Source: Gammaproteobacteria bacterium (GTDB lineage: Bacteria > Pseudomonadota > Gammaproteobacteria > Pseudomonadales > UBA3067). From it: a DNA stretch of 7,138 bases. Position 1 is the first letter of the stretch, and each line of letters begins with the position of its first letter. The DNA lies in NCBI GenBank assembly GCA_002402085.1, contig NVVB01000039.1, forward strand, positions 11,198-18,335. Reading direction: 5' to 3'. Shown here piece by piece: positions 1 through 5,986 of the stretch. Below the pieces are notes generated by a model. The model did no database searches and had not been told where the DNA came from. It was given only the letters and a program-made list of their open reading frames with translations. The position numbers were made by a program, and so were the translations under genes.

Positions 1-360
1 AAACAGTGAAGACTTAACAAACAGATACGCAGGCCAAAAAAGACATAAAAAACCAGGTTACATTGATGCAACTAATCATGACCAAAAAAAAACTGACCAC
101 CAATAACCTTCGCGTTTTACTGGCAGCGCACACACAAGCATGCCTGACAAATATCATTTTACAGTGAGGTAGAGAAACCTAGATACAAACAGAACGAAGG
201 AATTAACGAAGCCCAAGCAAAAACTTCTTTTCAGGCGTAGGGAATGGGCACGAAACCACTGAAGCCACTAAAACCATTGATGACAGTCTAAGCTCACGAA
301 CCAATGCAGCCTGACAATAGTAGACCACGCGGAGATAAATAAAGAGCAGACAGTTTTAAA
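1..360. other. Gene-free region downstream of purA
   Basis: No gene can be supported here. The plus strand is A-rich and the minus strand T-rich, with several A runs (for example 84-92). No tRNA, conserved domain or strong terminator is visible. The longest plus-strand candidate noted is a 33-codon frame from ATG at 66 to TGA at 167. On the minus strand a 47-codon frame runs from ATG at 157 to TAA at 14 and would encode a hydrophobic peptide, but it has no Shine-Dalgarno and its hydrophobicity follows from the T-rich composition. The boundary of the next gene lies outside the window. Confidence 0.6.
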
Positions 361-404
361 GGGGGAAGAGAAAGAGGAAAGAGGAAAGAGGAAAGAGAAA
401 GGGG
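361..404. repeat. Purine tract with 7-bp tandem repeat
   Basis: All 44 bases are G or A on the plus strand. The core is three exact tandem copies of AAAGAGG (371-391), followed by a shortened AAAGAG (392-397) and AAAGGGG (398-404). The tract begins with GGGGG and ends with GGGG, so it is roughly but not exactly mirror symmetric. Such polypurine tracts can form unusual DNA structures and change copy number by slippage. Here it lies just beyond the purA terminator candidate. If purA transcription runs through, the RNA would be purely C and U. Confidence 0.9.
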
Positions 405-420
405 CCACACTGGCGACCCC
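391..420 (-). terminator. Possible terminator after purA
   Basis: Reading the minus strand 60 bases after the purA stop, GCCA/TGGC pairs around a GTG loop and is extended by GGG/CCC after a two-base TC bulge (401-420). A pyrimidine stretch beginning TTTCTCTTT follows directly. The stem is short and bulged and the tract contains C as well as T, so it is weaker than a classical terminator. No better candidate is seen after purA. Confidence 0.45.
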
Positions 421-480
421 TATTATTCAACTACACGCGTTAACCAAACAATTTAATAACCATCATTTAATAAAAAACGA

Positions 481-1809
<1,329 letters not shown>

Positions 1810-1822
1810 TTAGATTAAACGT

Positions 1823-1831
1823 CTTATATCA
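1823..1831 (-). promoter_or_regulatory. Possible extended -10 for purA
   Basis: The minus strand reads TGATATAAG, an extended -10 (TGnTATAAT) with one mismatch. Transcription would start around 1816, giving a leader of about 45 bases before the ATG at 1770. No clear -35 is visible. No terminator is seen after hisZ, so read-through from hisZ is an alternative. Confidence 0.35.
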
Positions 1832-1898
1832 GACTCGATTCAGCCTTATTAACCCAGCAATAAGCAGGACTCACTGAACCGACAACACCTTAAAGCGT

Positions 1899-3083
1899 CT
1901 ACGCCTCGACCACCTTAATGGTCCAGCTGCCCGCTTCAAAAACCAGCTCTTTAGTGCAATCCATCGCTAACGCCCCGCCTTCCTGACCCGGCAAACCCAT
2001 CACCACACGATGTCCTTGCTTGCGAAGCTTGCGCGCTTCACCCTCACAGCTCACTTCATCTGACGGAGGCACAAAAATACCGCCAAGCGATTCAGAGTCA
2101 GTTTCAGCAAGGGTAATCAAATCTTTTAAATCGGCACTAAAGCCTGTCGCCGGACGAGCACGACCGAACTTCTCACCGAGGTGATCATATCGACCGCCTT
2201 TAGCAATCGCTCGCCCCACTCCTGGCGTATACGCGGCAAACACTACGCCGGTATGGTAGTGATAGCCTCTTAGCTCGCTGCAATCAATATACAGCTCAAG
2301 ATCCGGATATTGGCTTTGCAGCTTTTCAACAATGCCTTTCATATCTGCAATGGCCAAGCTCACATCAGACAACATGCCCAGCATAGATTGCGCCTGATCC
2401 AATACTTCAGGACCACCAGAAAGGGTTTTCAAACCCAGCAACTTATCTCTCAAGTTGCCATCAGGAATATTCTCTTCGAGAAAGACGTCTAACTCTGCGG
2501 CGGCTTTTCGCTGATAAATATCAAATAATTCCCGCTCCTGTTCGTCGCTTAACTCTGCGAGCTTAACCAGGCTGCGGTAGATTCCTACGTGCCCTAAATC
2601 TAAATGAATGTGTTCAATAGAGGACTCACGTAATGACTCGATCATTAAACGAATGATTTCGATATCACTTTCTAAGCCGCCATGGCCATACAGTTCAGCA
2701 CCAATCTGAATTAAGGAGCGAGACGCACCTAAAGCAGCAGGTTTGGCATGCAATACCGTTCCGGCATAACAAAGCCGAACCGGCACATCGCGATTAAGGC
2801 CATGGGCATCAATACGAGCGACTTGAGGAGTAATGTCAGCGCGCAAGCCCATTTGCCGCCCACTGAATTGATCGGTAATACTAAACGTCTGCAATGCTAA
2901 ATCACTGCCTACTCCAGTATGTAGCGACTCCATGTACTCCAGCATCGGGGGGAATACCAACTCATAACCCCAACTTGCATACAGGTCCAACAGATTGCGT
3001 CGCAAACGCTCTATTCTTGCCGCTTTTTCCGGCAGAATCTCTTCTACCCCGTCAGGCAACAACCATTGCTCTGCACGTGCCAT
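1899..3083 (-). CDS. hisZ: ATP phosphoribosyltransferase regulatory subunit HisZ
   Basis: HisZ is a catalytically inactive paralogue of histidyl-tRNA synthetase. It pairs with the short form of HisG to make the active, histidine-inhibited ATP phosphoribosyltransferase, the first enzyme of histidine synthesis. The 394-residue product has a class II synthetase fold: an N-terminal segment LLPDGVEEILPEKA (8-21), a motif-2-like GLRADITPQVARIDA (79-93), and a motif-3-like region with GYHYHTG (273-279), GGRYDHLG (296-303) and ATGFSADL (312-319). True HisRS has a longer chain and a C-terminal anticodon-binding domain. Here the chain ends soon after motif 3 with only about 70 more residues, and the histidine-site signature is altered (RGYHYHTG instead of RGLDYY), which supports HisZ over HisS. 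The ATG at 3083 has a TAAGG Shine-Dalgarno 9 bases upstream. Its presence implies a short HisG elsewhere in the genome; hisG is not in this window. The position between the DUF2065 gene and purA is the same as in Pseudomonas. Confidence 0.95.
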   Translation of the reverse strand: MARAEQWLLPDGVEEILPEKAARIERLRRNLLDLYASWGYELVFPPMLEYMESLHTGVGSDLALQTFSITDQFSGRQMGLRADITPQVARIDAHGLNRDVPVRLCYAGTVLHAKPAALGASRSLIQIGAELYGHGGLESDIEIIRLMIESLRESSIEHIHLDLGHVGIYRSLVKLAELSDEQERELFDIYQRKAAAELDVFLEENIPDGNLRDKLLGLKTLSGGPEVLDQAQSMLGMLSDVSLAIADMKGIVEKLQSQYPDLELYIDCSELRGYHYHTGVVFAAYTPGVGRAIAKGGRYDHLGEKFGRARPATGFSADLKDLITLAETDSESLGGIFVPPSDEVSCEGEARKLRKQGHRVVMGLPGQEGGALAMDCTKELVFEAGSWTIKVVEA

Positions 3084-3098
3084 ACACTTCAGCCTTAA

Positions 3099-3127
3099 TT
3101 TATCTCGTAGTCTAAATAAACAGTCAA
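3099..3127 (-). promoter_or_regulatory. Candidate promoter for hisZ
   Basis: On the minus strand TTGACT (3122-3127, five of six) and GATAAA (3099-3104, four of six) are separated by 17 bases. The predicted start would lie very close to the TAAGG ribosome binding site, leaving a leader of only about 8-10 bases. That is a reason for caution. The gene could instead be transcribed by read-through from the DUF2065 gene, since no terminator is seen between them. Confidence 0.35.
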
Positions 3128-3175
3128 AATAAGCCGTAAAATCGAGTTATCCAAACCAACAACTCATCACACTTA

Positions 3176-3223
3176 ACTGCTCATTGCTTTAATAACAACA
3201 CCGCCAGCAGTCCACTAGCAGTC
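3176..3223. repeat. Repeated AGCAGT motif upstream of hisZ
   Basis: AGCAGTC occurs twice on the plus strand, at 3206-3212 and 3217-3223, exactly 11 bases apart (about one helical turn). The reverse complement ACTGCT lies at 3176-3181. Spacing of this kind can mark a protein-binding site, but a chance occurrence of a 6-7 base motif is also possible. Confidence 0.35.
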
Positions 3224-3263
3224 ATCATAAATCATTCAAATCAATAGGTTACAAAGGCAAGCA

Positions 3264-3452
3264 TTAGCGGACCCAATACAATAGGCCAAGCCCCATCACC
3301 ATACAAAACAACCCCACCAAGCGCAGCGTTTGATCATTCAATTGTAGAACAGTGATCGCTACAACTCGCACACGGTTTGGCACCAGAAAAGGAAGCACGC
3401 CTTCAAAGATCAACATTAACGACAATGCAACCCCAATATCTTTCCAATCCAT
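3264..3452 (-). CDS. DUF2065 (YjeT-like) small inner-membrane protein
   Basis: This 62-residue protein matches the YjeT/DUF2065 family in length, gene position and sequence pattern. It has a first hydrophobic helix, GVALSLMLIFEGVLPFLVP (about 7-25), with the family's LxLxxEGxxPFLxP pattern. A short polar turn with LNDQTLRLVG (38-47) follows, then a second hydrophobic helix, GLFCMVMGLGLLYWVR (47-62). It is therefore predicted to be a two-span inner-membrane protein. Its function is not established. The family is found next to hflC in many gammaproteobacteria, which hints at a link with the HflKC-FtsH membrane complex, but that is inference from context only. A strong terminator separates it from hflC, so it is probably transcribed separately. 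The ATG at 3452 has no good Shine-Dalgarno. A promoter-like -10 lies only 6 bases upstream, so the transcript may have almost no leader. Confidence 0.87.
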   Translation of the reverse strand: MDWKDIGVALSLMLIFEGVLPFLVPNRVRVVAITVLQLNDQTLRLVGLFCMVMGLGLLYWVR

Positions 3453-3458
3453 ACTGAC

Positions 3459-3486
3459 TTTATAAGCCTATATCTCTCACGCTCAA
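3459..3486 (-). promoter_or_regulatory. Candidate promoter for the DUF2065 gene
   Basis: On the minus strand TTGAGC (3481-3486, four of six matches) and TATAAA (3459-3464, five of six) are 16 bases apart. The -10 ends only six bases before the ATG at 3452, so transcription would begin at or very near the start codon. An independent promoter is expected because a terminator separates this gene from hflC. A more upstream promoter within 3487-3600 is also possible, but I saw no better match. Confidence 0.4.
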
Positions 3487-3601
3487 CAGCGCTCAGAATT
3501 AACGCTTAGCGATTATTCATTGATTACCCTGGAGTTTTCCGAAGCTCAACAAATACCGGAAGCGATCACCTGGCAATCAATGATCAGCAAATCCAAAACA
3601 C

Positions 3602-3628
3602 AAAAAAGCCGGACCTTAGTCCGGCTTT
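3602..3628 (-). terminator. Intrinsic terminator after hflC
   Basis: On the minus strand a perfect GCCGGAC/GTCCGGC stem with a four-base TAAG loop is extended by AAA/TTT and followed by a run of six T. This is a textbook rho-independent terminator. The T run lies downstream of the hairpin only for minus-strand transcription in the strict sense, although the A run on the other side makes it partly bidirectional. It starts 27 bases after the hflC stop codon and so ends the hflK-hflC transcription unit before the DUF2065 gene. Confidence 0.93.
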
Positions 3629-3655
3629 CGAATGATACCATGTTATCTAGCGATG

Positions 3656-4531
3656 TTAATTTTTTCCCGCATCAGATCTTTTCAAATACCTGAAAAAGTC
3701 ACTGTCGGGCTCAAGCAAAATTAAATCGCCTTTGTCTCTAAAGGTATTACGGTAAGCATCCATACTACGATAAAACGCATAGAACTCTGTATCGGCCGAG
3801 AAAGCACCTGAATAAGTCGCCGCAGCAATGGCATCGCCTTCACCTTTGACCTTCTGTGCATCTCGATAGGCTTCTGCCGCGATGACTCGCACTTGACGAT
3901 CCGCATCGGCTTGAATCCCTTCCGCAAGCTCACGACCATTAGCACGATACTCACGCGCTTCACGCTCTCGCTCTGCTCTCATCCGCGCATACACCGCGTC
4001 ACTCGCAGCACTAGGAAGATCCACACGCTTAACACGAATATCGACCACATGAATCCCCAACTCGGACTCAGTCAGATCATTCAGCTCATTGGTCAGCTCT
4101 TTCATTAGCTGCTCACGCTCACCAGAAATCACCTCATGGACAGTACGCTTACCAAACTTAGCCCGCAGACCGTTATTCACCCGAGGGGCCAATAGCACTT
4201 GGGCATTCCGCTCAAGACCACCGGTTGCGGTGAAATACCGTTCAACATTATCGATCTGCCAAACAATGTAGGAGTCAACAATGAGACGTTTTTTCTCTAG
4301 GGTTAAAAATTCTTCAGGGGACGCATCCAAGATCTGACGTCGCCCCTCAAAGTATTTTATTTGATGCATCATGGGGACTTTAACACCCCACCCCGGTTTT
4401 AGATCAGATTCCACGACTTCACTAAACCGCAGTTTCACAGCCCGCTGAGTCTCATCCACTACATAAATTGTATTGGCACCCAGCATTGCAAGTGCGCCCA
4501 ATAATATTATTACACCGCCTAACTTATTCAT
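3656..4531 (-). CDS. hflC: HflC, modulator of FtsH protease
   Basis: HflC is an SPFH/Band 7 (prohibitin-like) protein. With HflK it forms a large periplasm-facing cage around FtsH in the inner membrane and modulates FtsH proteolysis. The 291-residue product has one N-terminal signal-anchor helix (about residues 5-25, GGVIILLGALAMLGANTIYVV), then the SPFH domain starting at VDETQRAVKLRF (25-36). A charged helical stretch follows (about 182-240, rich in Arg, Glu and Ala), then the conserved HflC tail with TEFYAFYRSMDAYRNTF (248-264) and LEPDSDFFRYLK (273-284). It is shorter than E. coli HflC (334 residues) but similar to the Pseudomonas protein. The start codon overlaps the hflK stop by one base (TAATG), and a strong AGGGAG Shine-Dalgarno lies 8 bases upstream inside the hflK 3' end. 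Translation is therefore probably coupled, giving balanced HflK and HflC. An intrinsic terminator follows 27 bases after the stop codon. Confidence 0.97.
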   Translation of the reverse strand: MNKLGGVIILLGALAMLGANTIYVVDETQRAVKLRFSEVVESDLKPGWGVKVPMMHQIKYFEGRRQILDASPEEFLTLEKKRLIVDSYIVWQIDNVERYFTATGGLERNAQVLLAPRVNNGLRAKFGKRTVHEVISGEREQLMKELTNELNDLTESELGIHVVDIRVKRVDLPSAASDAVYARMRAEREREAREYRANGRELAEGIQADADRQVRVIAAEAYRDAQKVKGEGDAIAAATYSGAFSADTEFYAFYRSMDAYRNTFRDKGDLILLEPDSDFFRYLKRSDAGKN

Positions 4532-5697
4532 TAGCGAATCTCCCTACGACGTGAATCACGACCTTGACGCAAACGATCAGCACTACGCGTCACAGTATTT
4601 CTAGCTTCTTCCGCACGCATGGGAGCAGAAATATTAACCGGAGCAGACTGACTATTTTGCTGCTGAAGTATTTTATCCAGCGGCAAATACATCATATTGT
4701 TGCCCCCTTTGATATCCAACATTACCTTGGAGGTATTGCTTAACACGGACTCAATGGTTTCAATGTATAGACGCTCACGAGTCACGTCAGGTGCCCGCTT
4801 ATACTCTTTAAGCAATTTAGTGAATCGAACCGTTTCACCCTCAGCTCGCGCTACGATTTCCACCTTATAAGCACTGGCTTCTTCGAATTGACGCTGCGCA
4901 GCTCCCCTTGCTGTTGGCACCACGTCATTGGCATAAGCTTCGGCTTCGTTCTTAACTCGTTCTTTATCCTCTTTGGCTTTAATTACGTCATCAAAGGAGT
5001 CTTTAACTTGCCTGGGTGGATCAGATTCTTCAACGTTGACCTTACGTAATACAATGCCCGACGAGTAAAGGTCCAAAGACTTTTGCAACAAGTCATGCAC
5101 TTCCTGACCCATGACTTCTCGCCCTTCGGTAATCACCGCGTCCATACTGGTGCTTCCCACTACATGCCGTAAAGCACTTTCTGTAGCGTGATGCAGCCCG
5201 GCTTCAGGGACGGTCATTTGCAACAAATAATCTTTAGCGTTGCCAATTTGATATTGAACCACTAACGCCACATCAACAATGTTCTCATCTTCAGTCAGCA
5301 TGGTGGCTTTAAGCGGCATGGATTCCACTCTGGCCACGTCTACTTTAGTCACTTGATCGATAAGCGGTGGATTCCACCTCAACCCAGGTCCTTCAGTACT
5401 GTGATATCCCCCTAGACGAAGTACCACGGCTTGCTCAGCCTGGCCCACCTGATAAAACCCACTGACCGCCCAAAAACCGCCAATCAGTACGGATAATATC
5501 GCCAGCATACTGCCCATGCTGCCGGAACTGTTTTTACCGCCGGAGCCTTTTTTACCGAAGATCTCTCCGAGCCGGTCCTGCAACTTTTTGATTACTTCAT
5601 CAAGATCGGGTGGCCCTTGATTGCCCCCACCCCGATTGCCGCCGCCCCACGGATCTTTACCTTTATCATTTCCATCACCGGGTTCATTCCAGGCCAT
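4531..5697 (-). CDS. hflK: HflK, modulator of FtsH protease
   Basis: HflK is the larger SPFH/Band 7 partner of HflC; the two assemble in alternation around FtsH hexamers in the inner membrane. The 388-residue product has the typical cytoplasmic N-terminus: MAWNEPG, DPWGGGN and other Gly-rich segments, then QGPPDLDEVIKKLQDRLG (about 27-44). A single membrane helix follows (about 64-84, SMLAILSVLIGGFWAVSGFYQ). The periplasmic SPFH domain begins at VGQAEQAVVLRLGGY. A long charged helical region (about 235-295) leads to the conserved ERLYIETIESVLSNTSKVMLD stretch, and the tail is Arg-rich (RQGRDSRRREIR). The open frame extends four codons upstream to a TTG, giving MENQMAW. The ATG at 5697 matches the family start MAWN and has GGAG six bases upstream, so the ATG was chosen. 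The gene lies 289 bp after hflX with its own promoter candidate, and overlaps hflC by one base. Confidence 0.97.
   Translation of the reverse strand: MAWNEPGDGNDKGKDPWGGGNRGGGNQGPPDLDEVIKKLQDRLGEIFGKKGSGGKNSSGSMGSMLAILSVLIGGFWAVSGFYQVGQAEQAVVLRLGGYHSTEGPGLRWNPPLIDQVTKVDVARVESMPLKATMLTEDENIVDVALVVQYQIGNAKDYLLQMTVPEAGLHHATESALRHVVGSTSMDAVITEGREVMGQEVHDLLQKSLDLYSSGIVLRKVNVEESDPPRQVKDSFDDVIKAKEDKERVKNEAEAYANDVVPTARGAAQRQFEEASAYKVEIVARAEGETVRFTKLLKEYKRAPDVTRERLYIETIESVLSNTSKVMLDIKGGNNMMYLPLDKILQQQNSQSAPVNISAPMRAEEARNTVTRSADRLRQGRDSRRREIR
4540..4545 (-). promoter_or_regulatory. hflC ribosome binding site inside hflK
   Basis: AGGGAG on the minus strand lies eight bases upstream of the hflC ATG, within the last codons of hflK. 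Combined with the one-base TAATG overlap, it supports re-initiation or coupled translation of hflC by ribosomes ending hflK. Confidence 0.85.
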
Positions 5698-5703
5698 TTG
5701 ATT

Positions 5704-5707
5704 CTCC
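5704..5707 (-). promoter_or_regulatory. hflK ribosome binding site
   Basis: GGAG on the minus strand lies six bases upstream of the ATG at 5697. It overlaps the alternative upstream TTG codon (5707-5709), so it supports translation from the ATG (MAWNEPG) rather than from the TTG. Confidence 0.85.
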
Positions 5708-5739
5708 AAATTGCATCGTTATCAATTTTCAAATTGGTA

Positions 5740-5761
5740 TTTGCAGCACAACGGCTGCAAA
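5740..5761. repeat. 8-bp perfect inverted repeat near hflK start
   Basis: TTTGCAGC and GCTGCAAA are perfect inverted arms around a six-base loop, 43 bases upstream of the hflK ATG. In the minus-strand RNA this would be a stable hairpin. It does not cover the Shine-Dalgarno, and no T run follows it, so it is probably not a terminator. Another small inverted repeat, CAATTT-GA-AAATTG on the minus strand (5723-5736), lies between it and the ribosome binding site. Confidence 0.55.
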
Positions 5762-5818
5762 AAATAGCGGGCTCTCGCCCCACAGCCACCATTATTGATC
5801 TGCATTTCTAATTTCTGG

Positions 5819-5827
5819 CTTATAACA
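5819..5827 (-). promoter_or_regulatory. Possible extended -10 upstream of hflK
   Basis: The minus strand reads TGTTATAAG, an extended -10 element (TGnTATAAT) with one mismatch. No convincing -35 box is found 16-18 bases upstream. It could be a second promoter for hflKC with a leader of about 115 bases. The evidence is weak. Confidence 0.25.
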
Positions 5828-5876
5828 GCCACGTTTGGTAATTAATGATGTTCGATCAGCATACAAAACAGCGCGC

Positions 5877-5896
5877 CACACATTTCTTAATGTGTG
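5877..5896. repeat. 8-bp perfect inverted repeat in hflX-hflK gap
   Basis: CACACATT and AATGTGTG are perfect inverted arms around a four-base loop. On the minus strand the hairpin is followed by GCGCGCTG and only then TTTT, so it is not a standard terminator. It lies in the predicted hflK leader and could be an RNA hairpin, a weak attenuator or a protein-binding site. Confidence 0.55.
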
Positions 5897-5958
5897 TAAC
5901 CGTCTCAATAATGACTTTCTATCAAGTTATCCGCAAGTCAGCGCAGAAGTGAAATGAT

Positions 5959-5986
5959 TTTATACGCTTAGTGAACTCTTTGACAA
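5959..5986 (-). promoter_or_regulatory. Candidate sigma70 promoter for hflK-hflC
   Basis: On the minus strand TTGTCA (5981-5986, one mismatch from TTGACA) and TATAAA (5959-5964, one mismatch from TATAAT) are separated by 16 bases. The -35 box directly follows the hflX stop codon. Transcription would start near 5952, giving a leader of about 255 bases before the hflK ATG. It would allow hflKC expression independently of the upstream hfq-hflX promoters. This is prediction from consensus only. Confidence 0.55.

Noticed and set aside
66..167. 33-codon plus-strand frame starting MQLIMTKKK
   Set aside because: Only a weak AGG upstream, no recognisable family, low-complexity A-rich start, and short length expected by chance.
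1899..3083. Reading hisZ as histidyl-tRNA synthetase (hisS)
   Set aside because: The chain lacks the anticodon-binding domain, the histidine-site signature is altered, and the location before purA matches hisZ in Pseudomonas.
1839..3097. Shared 10-mer TAAGGCTGAA (minus strand) at 3088-3097 before hisZ and at 1839-1848 before purA
   Set aside because: The hisZ copy contains its ribosome binding site while the purA copy is about 70 bases from its start, so they have no common position. Most likely chance.
3721..3963. 80-codon minus-strand frame inside hflC and similar frames within the other genes
   Set aside because: They lie fully inside strongly conserved genes in another frame, have no family resemblance, and are explained as shadows.
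5592..5792. 66-codon minus-strand frame overlapping the hflK start
   Set aside because: It overlaps the conserved N-terminus of HflK in another frame and has no recognisable domain; no support as a leader peptide.
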